DNA from: Lewinellaceae bacterium
GTDB lineage: Bacteria > Bacteroidota > Bacteroidia > Chitinophagales > Saprospiraceae
Direction: 5' to 3'
Assembly: GCA_020636105.1 (NCBI GenBank)
Contig: JACJYL010000002.1
Coordinates: 1,950,001-2,014,000, forward strand
DNA: 64,000 nucleotides
Below are positions 8,936 to 18,849 of the stretch, piece by piece; position 1 is the first letter of the stretch; the number at the start of each line of letters is the position of its first letter. The position numbers and the translations under genes are program-made. The notes beneath the pieces are model-generated. The model did no database searches, had not been told where the DNA came from, and saw only the letters and a list, made by a program, of their open reading frames with translations.

Positions 8936-9157
8936 TTATTTTGATTTTCTCATTTTCGTATCCAGCATTTTATCAACATCCTCGTCTGTCCAGGCTTTTT
9001 CATCCCAAACTTTGTTGGCAGATTGAATAGCTCTATTCGCAAAATAATCAGCAATAACCTCCCGTAATTTTTGCAATTCTTCGTTATCTAACTGATAGGA
9101 AAAAGCTTTAAGAATTTCCAATTGAACATTTGTTAATGGCTGCTTTATATCTTGCAT
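8936..9157 (-). CDS. Antitoxin partner of the PIN toxin
   Basis: 73 residues when started at the ATG at 9157; an upstream TTG two codons earlier is less likely. The protein is small, charged and mainly helical, with a C-terminal part rich in Trp, Asp and Lys (DEKAWTDEDVDKMLDTKMRKSK) of the sort that wraps around a PIN toxin. I do not recognise a DNA-binding domain by name, but the operator-like inverted repeat directly upstream suggests the pair regulates itself. Confidence 0.8.
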   Translation of the reverse strand: MQDIKQPLTNVQLEILKAFSYQLDNEELQKLREVIADYFANRAIQSANKVWDEKAWTDEDVDKMLDTKMRKSK

Positions 9158-9210
9158 ATACAATTGTTTAAATTTTTATAAAGATAGTCAATTGTATAAT
9201 AAAGTGCAAA
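9158..9210 (-). promoter_or_regulatory. Promoter and operator of the PIN toxin-antitoxin operon
   Basis: On the minus strand: TTTG (9207-9210), a 20-base gap, then TATCTTTA (9179-9186), one base off the consensus -7 box. A perfect 9-bp inverted repeat, CAATTGTAT with its complement, has one half in the promoter spacer (9189-9197) and the other directly before the start codon (9158-9166). This fits autorepression by the antitoxin or the complex. Confidence 0.65.
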
Positions 9211-9389
9211 GCATAAAAGTTCCTGCCTGAATTAGGATAAAAATTATGTCCCCATCTCTATAACCTTTGACTTTTAGCAATTCACCTTACAAAAAAGAAA
9301 AAATTAAAAAAAGGCGTTATGATTTAAAGCAAATGTGTTTACCTTGGATTAAGAAAAGAAAGCCTCCTTTTTTCAAACCAACGTAAATC

Positions 9390-11333
9390 ATGCTAAACCG
9401 GCACCATCTACCGTTTTTATTTGTGCTGACCATCTTACCTCTGGTCTTCTTTATTCCAAGGGGAACTTCTGTAACTACACTCAATTATCATTCGGTTTCA
9501 GACCTGAGATATTTCGGGGCATTGCTCGACTCCCTGCCCCAGGGATTTAACGATCTGTTTGCAGGGTCAGGTGAATGTGTCGCCTGCCACGGTTTTGATA
9601 CGGCCGGCATAGCCAGTATTGACCTGGCAGGAAATGACATCAACGTCGTCGATGACTGGCGCGCTACGATGATGGCTAATTCCGCCAAAGACCCTTTCTG
9701 GCGGGCCAAGGTGAGCCATGAAGTGCTGGAAAACCCGCAGTTCCAGGAGGAGATCGAAAGTACATGCACCAAATGCCATGCGCCGCTGGGCAATTACAAT
9801 GCCCAATACAACGGGAATCCTCATTATTCCATAGCCGAAATGGTGGCTGACTCGATTGCCCTGGACGGCGTTTCCTGCCTGGCTTGTCATAAACAAACGA
9901 CAGAATTATTGGGAGACACGCATTCCGGGATATTGCATTTTGACACAGCAAAAGTGGCCTACGGCCCTTATCCTGACCCGCTCCATTCGCCCATGGCTAT
10001 GGCAACCGGCTATGCCCCTACGTATTCCGAGCATATCAAAGATGCCGGGATTTGCGCGGGCTGCCATACCCTGATCACCCAAACCGTCAACCCCAACGAC
10101 GGCACAGCTACGGATCACCATTTTGTGGAGCAGGCCACTTACCACGAATGGCTCAATTCTTATTACAATCAAAACAATATTACCTGTCAGGCATGTCATA
10201 TGCCGGTACTGGCAAAGGGAAGCGTGTTTATCGCTGCGGGCTATGAAACAGAACCGCGGGCTCCGTTCTCCTTACATAAATTTACCGGGGCCAATGCCTT
10301 TATGGTGCAACTGATGCGCGACAATAAAGACGCCCTGGGCATCAATGCAGAATTGGAACATTTCGATCAAACGATCAGTTCCACTTACGATATGCTCCAA
10401 AATCGTTCCGTGAACATGAGCATCGAAGGGTTGAATCGGACAGAAGATACCGCCTTTATAAGTATTACATTAGAAAATAAAACAGGCCACAAATTTCCGT
10501 CAGGTTATCCTTCCCGGAGAGCTTTCCTTCGGGTCACTGCCACCACACAGGAAGGTGATATTATTTTCCAGTCCGGAAACTGGGATGAAGATTATGAAGT
10601 GAACGGTCAGGATCCCGTTTTCGAACCGCATTATCAAACCATTCGTGATGAAGACCAGGTTCAGATATACGAAATGGTGGTGGCCGACTACAACGGCAAC
10701 AGAACGACCGTGCTGGAATATATGGATCATCATTTAAAAGACAACAGGCTTCCTCCTAAAGGTTTTACTTCTTCTTCTCCGGTATATGATACCGTGGCCA
10801 TCGTGGGGAGCGCCCTTACTGACCCTGATTTCAACAAAGAAGCAGGCATGGAAGGGAACGGGAAAGACAAGGTATTTTACCATATTCCGCTTCAGGGTTA
10901 TGCTGGTAATATTACCGTAAATGCAAGGCTTTATTATCAGACCGCCCCTCCGAAGTGGATGGAAGCCATGTTCGCCGAGTCTACCCCCGAGATCGAAACA
11001 TTCAGGGATATGTTTGAAAACGCCGACAGAACCCCTATACTTGTGGAAGAAAAAAATACGGAATTCGACGGTTTTGTGTCAACAGAAAGTCCGGGAATAA
11101 AAAATTCCTGGGTGGAGATCCGATCCATTGACAGGGGAGCCGGCAAAGTCAACATCAGCTCCACTTCATTACACGATTTGAATATTTTTGATATTTCAGG
11201 AAAATTAATTTACCAAACCCGGGACAAATCCGGGGATTACAGCATCTCTTTGAGCAAACAAAGCGGCCTCTTAATCATACAGTTTCAGAACAAAGCCGGA
11301 GAAAGCCGATCAGAGAAAATCTATTTTTATTAA
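9390..11333 (+). CDS. Secreted multihaem cytochrome c with type IX sorting domain
   Basis: 647 residues. An N-terminal hydrophobic signal segment is followed by five CxxCH haem-binding motifs: CVACH, CTKCH, CLACH, CAGCH and CQACH (about residues 65-270). Many scattered His residues could be distal ligands. After the haem part comes a beta-sandwich region (about 340-560). The last 75 residues resemble a type IX secretion (Por) C-terminal domain, with LHDLNIFDISGKLIYQ and a final strand. The protein should be exported and placed on or outside the outer membrane, where it could pass electrons. Its substrate is unknown. A hairpin of CCGGC/GCCGG (11349-11362) follows the gene, and the next gene is another type IX substrate. 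Confidence 0.88.
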   Translation: MLNRHHLPFLFVLTILPLVFFIPRGTSVTTLNYHSVSDLRYFGALLDSLPQGFNDLFAGSGECVACHGFDTAGIASIDLAGNDINVVDDWRATMMANSAKDPFWRAKVSHEVLENPQFQEEIESTCTKCHAPLGNYNAQYNGNPHYSIAEMVADSIALDGVSCLACHKQTTELLGDTHSGILHFDTAKVAYGPYPDPLHSPMAMATGYAPTYSEHIKDAGICAGCHTLITQTVNPNDGTATDHHFVEQATYHEWLNSYYNQNNITCQACHMPVLAKGSVFIAAGYETEPRAPFSLHKFTGANAFMVQLMRDNKDALGINAELEHFDQTISSTYDMLQNRSVNMSIEGLNRTEDTAFISITLENKTGHKFPSGYPSRRAFLRVTATTQEGDIIFQSGNWDEDYEVNGQDPVFEPHYQTIRDEDQVQIYEMVVADYNGNRTTVLEYMDHHLKDNRLPPKGFTSSSPVYDTVAIVGSALTDPDFNKEAGMEGNGKDKVFYHIPLQGYAGNITVNARLYYQTAPPKWMEAMFAESTPEIETFRDMFENADRTPILVEEKNTEFDGFVSTESPGIKNSWVEIRSIDRGAGKVNISSTSLHDLNIFDISGKLIYQTRDKSGDYSISLSKQSGLLIIQFQNKAGESRSEKIYFY

Positions 11334-11386
11334 AAATCTATCCACTTGCCGGCCTTTGCCGGAAAATTCGTAACTAATTTTTGATT

Positions 11387-14137
11387 ATGACAAATTTTCT
11401 ACAAAAACTTCCGCTTTTACTCGGTCTGATTTTGGCGCTTCCCGGAGTCGCCCAGGTAACCTTTACCAATCAGACCGCATTATTGAATCCGGTGATCGGG
11501 GCCTCCCTGGAGGACTGCACCGTTGATATGAATAATGACAATCTCGACGATATCGTCAGGATTACCACCGGTCATATCTACATTGATTACCAGCAGTTGG
11601 ACGGCACCTTTACCCAAAAGGATTTTGCCATGAACCTGACTGTGTATCCTACCTGGAGCATGTGTGCCGGCGACCTCAATGAAGATGGGTTTAACGACCT
11701 TTTGCTGGGTTCCGGAAGTGCCGTTTCATTTGTTTATTCCAACGAAGACGGTACCGCTTATTCGGAAGTGGCCCATCCCGAATACATTTTTTCACAACGG
11801 TCCACCATGGCCGACATTGATAACGACGGGCACCTCGATGCATTCGTATGCCACGATGTGGATTTGAGCCACCCCTACCGCAATGACGGTACCGGAAATA
11901 TGGTCCTGGATCAAACCCTTATCGTCACCGCCGATCTGGCCGGCAACTATGCGGCACTTTGGGTGGATTATGATAATGATAATGACATTGACCTTTACAT
12001 CACCAAATGTCGTGGCGGAGCAGCTCCCGGAGCCATCGAACGTACCAACCTGCTTTACCGCAACAATGGCGACGGCACCTTCAGCGAGGTCGGCGAAGAA
12101 GCCAATATGAATGATAATGCCCAAAGCTGGACTACTGTTTTTGAAGATTTTGACAATGATGGCGACTTCGACGCCTTTATCGTCAACCACGATTTTCAAA
12201 ACCGTTTCATGCGCAACAATGGCGACGGCACTTTTACCGATATTATCCAGACCACAGGCATCAACCCTAACGATCTCGGTGCCTGGGAGAACGCCGGAGC
12301 AGATTTCGACAACAACGGTTATGTGGATATTTTATCAGAACTTGATTTCCAGCTCCACCTGAATAACGGGGACCTCACCTTCACTCCGACCAATATTCCT
12401 TTCCCCAACGGTGGTATCGGGGATTTCAACAATGACGGTTTCATGGATGTGATCCGCGGCAATGACCTCTGGATCAATGATGGAAACGAGAACAACTGGG
12501 TCAAGATATGCCCGCAGGGTTTCCTGAGTAACAAAAACGGGATTGGCGCACGTGTGGAGATTTATGGCGAATGGGGCCGGCAGATCCGTGAGATCCGCTC
12601 CACCCAGAGTTTCAGCACCATGAACACTCTTGCCGCCAATTTCGGAATCGGAACGGCTACTGCCATAGATTCAATCGTGGTGAGATGGCCTTCAGGCATG
12701 AGAACAAAACTCGATGCGCCTGCCATCAACACTACACACATTATCCCTGAGGCCGAGTGCCTTTTGGCCGAGGAGACCATTACCGCTGCAGGGCCGACAG
12801 CAATTTGCCCGGGTGCTTCTGTTGTGCTCCAGGGACCTGACGGTTTTGCTTCCTATACCTGGAGCAATGGAGCGACCTCTCAAAACCTTACCGCTACAAC
12901 ACCCGGTTCCTATAACCTGATCGCCAAGGATGAGGGAGAATGTGTTGCCCTTTCCAATTCCATTACCGTAACCTATATGGATGATCCTAATCCCGTCATC
13001 AGTATCAACGGGGAAGAACAATTTTGCCAGGGAGAAAGTGTAGAACTGGTGGCTTCATCCGATCAAAACCCGGTATGGTCCAATGGCATGTCAGGACAGA
13101 GTGTAAACATTACCACATCCGGATTTTACACCGTTTTCACGGAGTCCGTTTGCTCGGAAGAGCAATTGCCTTCCGAGTCTGTGGAAATCATCGTTTTACC
13201 GGCTGAAGCTCCGGAAATAACGTCCGTTGAATTTGATAATATGCTGGAATCCCAGGCCACTATTACCGTCACCGGGGACAGCCTCAACTGGTATAACCAG
13301 GAAATGGGTGGAGAGATCATAGGCAGTGGCAATACATTTATTACGCCTCCGATAGTGGAGGAAGAAACCACCTATTTTGTTGAGTCGGTAAATGTTTTCG
13401 GCGGCGCCCTTCAGGATGGTGGCAAACCGGACATTGAAGGTACCGGAGGACTTCCGTCTTCGGGAGCTTACAGCTATTTCAATGTTTGGGAGCCTTTCAC
13501 TTTATTGACCGTTGACGTTGTCGTACCGGAAAATGCACCCGAAGGACCACGAACCATACAACTGGTGGATGGTGCAGGAAATATCCTGGAACAAACCTCG
13601 GTTGACCTCACAGCAGGGCTGCAGGTGCTGGAACTGAACTGGGAAATACCAATTGGCGATATGATGACCTTGCGTTGCCCTGAGAACAACCTGTTCCGCA
13701 ATAACGGAGGGGTCAATTACCCATATCCAATCGGCGATGTAGGTTCCATCCTCACCTCTTTCTTCGGGGATTCCTACTACTATTATTTCTACAATTGGAA
13801 AATTAAGAAACTGGAAGAATTTTGTGTTTCGGAAAGGACTCCAGTAACCCTTTACATCAATAATCTGGATGAATTACCGGGCATTGCCGACATCAGATTG
13901 TTCCCCAATCCGGTGGATGAGCAATTGTTCATTTCCTATACTGCCCTGGAAGACAAAATGATCAGTTTCAGGTTGTTCAATTCCATCGGACAGGAAGTGA
14001 GTAATATCAGCAACCTGATCACTTCCGCAGGTGCAAACACTCAGAAAATTGAGGTAAAACACCTGCCGGCCGGCCTTTACACCTTGCAGTTCCAGGTGGA
14101 TGGAAAGATCGCGACGGGAAAGGTAGTGGTAGAATAA
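11387..14137 (+). CDS. FG-GAP/VCBS repeat protein with ASPIC/UnbV domain and type IX sorting domain
   Basis: 916 residues from the ATG at 11387; the frame also has a TTG two codons earlier. Signal peptide to about GVAQ. Residues about 40-370 carry FG-GAP/VCBS repeats with calcium-loop motifs such as DIDNDGHLD, DYDNDNDIDL, DFDNDGDFD and DFNNDGFMD, giving a beta-propeller. An ASPIC/UnbV domain follows (WVKICPQGFLSNKNGIGARV). Ig-like or PKD-like segments follow (about 460-830). The end, ADIRLFPNPVDEQLFISY onward, is a type A sorting domain. This is a secreted, calcium-binding adhesin-like protein. Its closeness to the cytochrome gene (54 bp) suggests co-expression. Confidence 0.9.
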   Translation: MTNFLQKLPLLLGLILALPGVAQVTFTNQTALLNPVIGASLEDCTVDMNNDNLDDIVRITTGHIYIDYQQLDGTFTQKDFAMNLTVYPTWSMCAGDLNEDGFNDLLLGSGSAVSFVYSNEDGTAYSEVAHPEYIFSQRSTMADIDNDGHLDAFVCHDVDLSHPYRNDGTGNMVLDQTLIVTADLAGNYAALWVDYDNDNDIDLYITKCRGGAAPGAIERTNLLYRNNGDGTFSEVGEEANMNDNAQSWTTVFEDFDNDGDFDAFIVNHDFQNRFMRNNGDGTFTDIIQTTGINPNDLGAWENAGADFDNNGYVDILSELDFQLHLNNGDLTFTPTNIPFPNGGIGDFNNDGFMDVIRGNDLWINDGNENNWVKICPQGFLSNKNGIGARVEIYGEWGRQIREIRSTQSFSTMNTLAANFGIGTATAIDSIVVRWPSGMRTKLDAPAINTTHIIPEAECLLAEETITAAGPTAICPGASVVLQGPDGFASYTWSNGATSQNLTATTPGSYNLIAKDEGECVALSNSITVTYMDDPNPVISINGEEQFCQGESVELVASSDQNPVWSNGMSGQSVNITTSGFYTVFTESVCSEEQLPSESVEIIVLPAEAPEITSVEFDNMLESQATITVTGDSLNWYNQEMGGEIIGSGNTFITPPIVEEETTYFVESVNVFGGALQDGGKPDIEGTGGLPSSGAYSYFNVWEPFTLLTVDVVVPENAPEGPRTIQLVDGAGNILEQTSVDLTAGLQVLELNWEIPIGDMMTLRCPENNLFRNNGGVNYPYPIGDVGSILTSFFGDSYYYYFYNWKIKKLEEFCVSERTPVTLYINNLDELPGIADIRLFPNPVDEQLFISYTALEDKMISFRLFNSIGQEVSNISNLITSAGANTQKIEVKHLPAGLYTLQFQVDGKIATGKVVVE

Positions 14138-14569
14138 TAAACCTTTACACCGCACAAATCCATTACAGGATTTGTGCGGTATTAGATGAGAGATCCCGGA
14201 ATTTCAAAAACTGTCTTTACTAGAAATTATATGATTATTTGAAGTATTTTTTAAATGTAAAATGTAAAACAAGGAATTTAAAACCTGCCTGCAGACGCAG
14301 GAAGGCAGGTGTAAAAGTGAGTGGGCAAAAGGTGTGGGTTTGGCAGAAGAAGTCAATTTTTGCCTCGAAACACCTAACCCAAGCCCAAACACTTCTAAAT
14401 TTTGCGGTTACTTGTTTTACATTTTGCGGTTTATCTCTTTTTTTGAGTAATAAAAAACCGTCACCGGGATCAGAATGCTCCCCAATATACCAATGAAAAA
14501 TCCTCCAACCCATTCCTCCCGGGACAAAAATGGAGCCCGGTAAAATCAATGTATAAATACTGAAAGTTT
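14138..14569. other. Intergenic region with an inverted-repeat element
   Basis: No credible gene. It holds a small hairpin built from CCTGCC and GGCAGG (about 14285-14310) and the MITE-like repeat at 14253-14427. Confidence 0.6.
14253..14427. repeat. MITE-like element with TGTAAAATGTAAAA ends
   Basis: Starts with AAATGTAAAATGTAAAAC (14253-14270) and ends with the inverted GTTTTACATTTTGC (14414-14427). The same end sequence bounds 28475-28620, and single copies lie near 7150-7180 and 41875-41891. Confidence 0.5.
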
Positions 14570-16987
14570 TTACAACTTTTTATAATTATATTTTACAGGA
14601 TCGGCCTCGGCCATTATCCGGTAGATCACTTCAAAAACATTTTCAGGGTTAGGTTTTGAAAAATAATCTCCGTCATCACCGTAGGGCGGACGATGTTGTG
14701 CCGCAGTCAGGCAATAGGGCGCTGCATCCAGGTATCGATAACCTCCCTGAACTTCAAGTACTTCACGCATCATAAATGCGGTAGCACCTCCCGGAACATC
14801 TTCATCCATAAATACGATTCGGTTCGTCTTTTTCAAAGACTCGACAATGCGGTGTTCAATATCAAAAGGAAGCAAACTTTGCACATCAATCAGTTCGACT
14901 GAAATGCCTCTGCTTTTCAACAATGCCAGGCCTTTTTTCGCTACGCGAACACAGGAACCATAAGTTACGAGTGTTACATCTGTGCCGGCTTCCAATACTT
15001 CGGGCACCCCAAGCGGAATGGTAAATTCGCCGAGGTTGTCGGGCATTTTTTCTTTCAGTCGGTAACCATTGAGGCATTCCACGATCAGGGCCGGGTCATC
15101 GGACTGGAGCATGGTGTTGTAAAAGCCAGCCGCCTGGGTCATATTGCGCGGAACCAGTACATACATACCCCTCAACGAATTGAGGATCATTCCCATCGGT
15201 GAGCCGGAGTGCCAGATTCCTTCAAGCCTGTGGCCGCGGGTTCGGATAATGGCAGGCGAATGTTGTAAACCATTGCTCCGGTAGCGCACGGTTGAAAGGT
15301 CGTCCGCCAAAGGCTGCAAACCGAAAACAAGATAATCGAGATACTGGATCTCTGCAATGGGCCTCAACCCACGCATCGACATCCCGATAGCATGGCCGAC
15401 AATCGTATTCTCCCGGATCCCGGAATCAAAAACCCGGTCGCTTGAGTATTTTTCCTGCAATCCTGCCATCCCCTGGTTAACGTCCCCAATCTGTCCAACA
15501 TCTTCGCCAAACGCGTAAAGGTTCGGGTATTTGTCAAAAGAGAGGTCAAAAAAGTCATTCAGAATCTGGTAACCATTTTTCAATACAGACTTTTTTGAAA
15601 ATACCGGAGGAACAACGGGAACTTTCAATGCTGATTTTTCGCTGGTGCTGTAAAGATTGGTATGGTAATGATTATGCCCCCTGGATTCCACTTCCAGTAT
15701 CCATGTTTCAAGGGGTTCCATTACCGGGTTTTCCACGTTGAACAAGGCATATCGCATGTGGCGCGCATTCTGAAGAATCTCCGTTACGGTCGGGTTATGG
15801 AGTCGGTTCAGTTCTTTTTTTATAGTTTCCACCTCCTCGTTATAGGCAGGCATAGTCTGATAAATTTCCAACAGGGCCTGCTTCCTTTGCTTTCCCGGAG
15901 CAAGGTAATTGTTCCAGGCTATTTGTTGTTTCTGTTTTACTTCTTCCTTGGCAGATTCGCGAATGGCCTCCGTTTCCTCTCTCGTGGCGATACCCGATTC
16001 GATCATCCAATTTTCCATTATAAGGATACAATCTTTTTCTTTTTCCCATTCCAGGCGCTCCGTGGATTTATATCGTTCGTGAGAACCTGAAGTAGAGTGT
16101 CCCTGAGGTTGAGTCACTTCCTCCACATGGATGACAGAAGGCCGATGGTATTTGCGCACCCGGCCGGAAACGTTTTTATACAAGGCCACGAGGCCGGGAT
16201 AATCCCATGCTTTGGCGGTATAAATTTCAATGCCCTGATTTTTATTTTTATCGTAGGCAAATCCGCCGAGCACTTCGGAGATACTGCTTTTGGTCGTTTG
16301 CAGTTCAATAGGCACACTGATCCCAAAGCCATCATCCCATACTGATATCAACAGCGGTACCTGCATGACCCCCGCTGCGTTAATGGTTTCCCAGAAAACG
16401 CCCTCAGAAGTACTGGCATCCCCGATGGTGGCAAAGGTGATTTCATTGCCTTTGTGGGAAAAATTTGTCGTGGTAGCCAGGGCTTTATTGAAGCGGTATT
16501 TTTTGGAAGCTCCTGCCAGCCCCAGGGCACGGGCCATCTGCCCGGCAGTACAGGAAATATCCGCACTTACGTTGTAGGTTTCAAGATGGTTGGTCCAGCG
16601 GCCTTCCTTGTCAATTAAAGGCGTGGCAAAGTGGCTGTTCATTTGGCGACCTCCTGAAAAAGGATCGTTTTCAGGATCGGCGTATAATTGAGCAAAAAGC
16701 TGTTCGACCGTTGCCAGCCCCTTGGCCAGCATGAAGGTTTGATCGCGGTAATAACCGGATCTGAAATCGCCTTTTTCAAAGACGCGGGCCATGGCCACCT
16801 GGGGAACTTCTTTCCCGGCACCGAATATCCCGAACTTTCCTCGTCCTGATAAAACGGCCTTTCGGCCCAGCAAACTTACCTCCCGGCTGATACAACAAAT
16901 TTCAAAATCACGAAGGATGGAAGCCTTACCGGCAGGAAATGCTTTTTTTGTCTTTGAATCTGGATTCAATACAATATCTTTGGCCAT
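14570..16987 (-). CDS. 2-oxoacid dehydrogenase E1, alpha and beta subunits fused
   Basis: 805 residues, the length of an alpha (about 1-400) plus a beta (about 440-805) subunit. The alpha half shows the thiamine-diphosphate region IGDASTSEGVFWETINAAG (188-206), followed by WDDGFGISVP (217-226) where many relatives have a pair of Asn. The beta half has FGEDVGQIGDVNQGMAG and ENTIVGHAIGMSMRG. The enzyme decarboxylates a 2-oxoacid and passes the acyl group to lipoyl-E2; branched-chain 2-oxoacids are the likely substrates for this fused form in Bacteroidota. No E2 or E3 gene is near, so it works with subunits encoded elsewhere. Confidence 0.9.
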   Translation of the reverse strand: MAKDIVLNPDSKTKKAFPAGKASILRDFEICCISREVSLLGRKAVLSGRGKFGIFGAGKEVPQVAMARVFEKGDFRSGYYRDQTFMLAKGLATVEQLFAQLYADPENDPFSGGRQMNSHFATPLIDKEGRWTNHLETYNVSADISCTAGQMARALGLAGASKKYRFNKALATTTNFSHKGNEITFATIGDASTSEGVFWETINAAGVMQVPLLISVWDDGFGISVPIELQTTKSSISEVLGGFAYDKNKNQGIEIYTAKAWDYPGLVALYKNVSGRVRKYHRPSVIHVEEVTQPQGHSTSGSHERYKSTERLEWEKEKDCILIMENWMIESGIATREETEAIRESAKEEVKQKQQIAWNNYLAPGKQRKQALLEIYQTMPAYNEEVETIKKELNRLHNPTVTEILQNARHMRYALFNVENPVMEPLETWILEVESRGHNHYHTNLYSTSEKSALKVPVVPPVFSKKSVLKNGYQILNDFFDLSFDKYPNLYAFGEDVGQIGDVNQGMAGLQEKYSSDRVFDSGIRENTIVGHAIGMSMRGLRPIAEIQYLDYLVFGLQPLADDLSTVRYRSNGLQHSPAIIRTRGHRLEGIWHSGSPMGMILNSLRGMYVLVPRNMTQAAGFYNTMLQSDDPALIVECLNGYRLKEKMPDNLGEFTIPLGVPEVLEAGTDVTLVTYGSCVRVAKKGLALLKSRGISVELIDVQSLLPFDIEHRIVESLKKTNRIVFMDEDVPGGATAFMMREVLEVQGGYRYLDAAPYCLTAAQHRPPYGDDGDYFSKPNPENVFEVIYRIMAEADPVKYNYKKL

Positions 16988-17445
16988 AGGTAAATTTAGG
17001 TTAGGACTAAAAAAAAATTGGGCTTGGTCAAAATATAATTTGGAAAATACACTTTTTGGTTTTGCTAATATAAGGTTTGTTTTTCGAAAATCAATAACTT
17101 AGGTATAATTATCTTTTTCAACCCTATATCTGCTACGAATTACAAATGGAGTATCGAGGTTTTTTTAAGGTACTTCATGTAAAGAGGCAAAATGCTGAAT
17201 TGCTGCTTTTGATTTTTTTTGATATTCCTCAAAATTACAGTATTTATTTTGTTCGGGGAAAAAAATCTGGAAGGGTGTTACCAATAGACTTTCAATCCGT
17301 CTAAAAATTTGGAATTTCAGGGTTTAACTTTGCATTAACAAAATATAACTTTTCAAAGTTTACATATTACTTTTTATCCGTTAAATTTGCCTCTCGGTAT
17401 TTCATACTGAACATTGATCAAAAATTAACTAAACAAAATTCAATA
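16988..17445. other. Intergenic region upstream of both neighbouring genes
   Basis: 458 bp, very A+T rich, no credible gene. A perfect -7 box TAAATTTG is at 17382-17389, about 57 bp before the DUF1573 start, without a clear -33 box. Confidence 0.5.
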
Positions 17446-17928
17446 ATGATGAAGAAATTTCTTTCTGTATTAACGCTTGTTTTTGCTGTTTCTGTTTTTG
17501 CTATGGCTCAACAAACCACTGCACCTGTAGCTGTTTCCGCTGAACAAGCCGTTAAGGTACCTGGTCCTGCAATTACCTTCGAATCTGATCTCGTAGATTA
17601 CGGAACCATTACCCAGGGATCTGATCCTTACCGTTTTTTCAATTTTACCAATACAGGCGATGCTCCTTTGGTCATCACTGCAGCGAAAGGAAGTTGCGGA
17701 TGTACAGTTCCAACCTATCCTAAAGATCCTATTCTTCCGGGAGAAACCGGCCAAATCAAGGTAAGATATGACACTAACCGCGTTGGTCCTTTCACCAAGC
17801 GTGTTACTTTGACCATCCAGGACATAGAGGAAAATTCAGTATTGACCATCAAAGGCAATGTTGAAAAGAAAGCTGAAGAACCAGCTGGTGTTCCTTCAAA
17901 TGATGGCGGAATTTTCAAAAACAACTAA
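17446..17928 (+). CDS. DUF1573 domain protein, secreted
   Basis: 160 residues. A signal peptide ends at AMAQ (about 22). The DUF1573 domain (about 45-140) is an Ig-like fold; its hallmark SCGCTVPTYPKDPILPGETG is present, as is the opening strand DYGTITQGSDPYRFFNFTN. These proteins are common and often abundant in the Bacteroidota periplasm or surface, but their role is not established. Codons are mostly of the highly expressed kind (GGT, GCT, ACC). Two ATGs stand in tandem at the start. A strong terminator follows. Confidence 0.9.
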   Translation: MMKKFLSVLTLVFAVSVFAMAQQTTAPVAVSAEQAVKVPGPAITFESDLVDYGTITQGSDPYRFFNFTNTGDAPLVITAAKGSCGCTVPTYPKDPILPGETGQIKVRYDTNRVGPFTKRVTLTIQDIEENSVLTIKGNVEKKAEEPAGVPSNDGGIFKNN

Positions 17929-17966
17929 TACTTGTTTTGTTCATTTCGAATATTATATCCTAAAAT

Positions 17967-18003
17967 AAAAAATCCCTTTGGGCAAACCCGAAGGGATTTT
18001 TTA
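17967..18003 (+). terminator. Rho-independent terminator after the DUF1573 gene
   Basis: Stem AAATCCCTT with AAGGGATTT around a C-rich loop, followed by a T run to 18003. Confidence 0.9.
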
Positions 18004-18153
18004 TTTATCACCTGAATAAAAAGGGATTCCACAATACCTAAATGAAAAGACCCTTGCAGTGTTGCAAAGGTCTCTAACCCAAACAAATAAACACAAAAAC
18101 TACTTTAAGATATACAAAGCTAAATCTTTTTCCACTAACAGGCAATTATTTTG

Positions 18154-18699
18154 ATGTTTTTTCCTAACCTTAATATAGTCATCACCGGCCCTGAATCTTC
18201 GGGCAAAACCTGGTTATCGCAAAGTCTATCAGAACATTATGAGACTATCTGGACACCAGAATTCACCCGTTCGTACCTCAAAACGATAGATCGGCCCTAT
18301 GTTGAAGAGGATTTGCTTATCATCGCAAAAACACAGTTGGAAAAACAAAAATCCGACCTTTTGTTAGCCAATCGCTTCCTGTTTTCCGATACGGGTTTAC
18401 TCGTGCTCAAAATATGGTCAGAGGTCAAATTCGGACGCTGCGCCCCCTGGATAGACCGGGAATTAAAAAACGGGCACTATGATCTTTTTCTTTTATGCGC
18501 CCCCGACCTTCCCTGGGTTTACGACCCTCTTAGAGAAAATCCGGATGACAGGGCACTACTTTTCGAACGATACGAAACTACGCTCAAGCGTTTTGAACTG
18601 CCCTATGCAGTCATAACGGGCGAGGGCGAGGCCCGTCTCCTCAATGCCACACAGGCGGTGGAGCGGTTCCTTCTCACACCAGGAATCAGTCAATATTAA
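18154..18699 (+). CDS. P-loop kinase of the NadR/AAA_28 type
   Basis: 181 residues from the ATG at 18154 (a TTG stands one codon earlier). The N-terminus has a Walker A motif, GPESSGKTWL, preceded by a hydrophobic strand. WTPEFTRSYL and DTGLLVLKIW match the NadR-like nucleotide kinase family, which phosphorylates nicotinamide riboside. Many Bacteroidota carry such a protein beside a nicotinamide mononucleotide transporter, but none is here. The NAD-related role is therefore an inference from the family. Confidence 0.8.
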   Translation: MFFPNLNIVITGPESSGKTWLSQSLSEHYETIWTPEFTRSYLKTIDRPYVEEDLLIIAKTQLEKQKSDLLLANRFLFSDTGLLVLKIWSEVKFGRCAPWIDRELKNGHYDLFLLCAPDLPWVYDPLRENPDDRALLFERYETTLKRFELPYAVITGEGEARLLNATQAVERFLLTPGISQY

Positions 18700-18849
18700 A
18701 AAAAACAGGTGGATGCTTTCCTTTTTGTGTTTCATTGAATACCTTTGCAACGCTTACATGACACATCAGAAACAGATTTCAACTCCCAGTTGTAATTTAA
18801 TTACATTTTACTAAGGCGAAAAGTATTATAGAATCAAAGTCAGGCTGCA

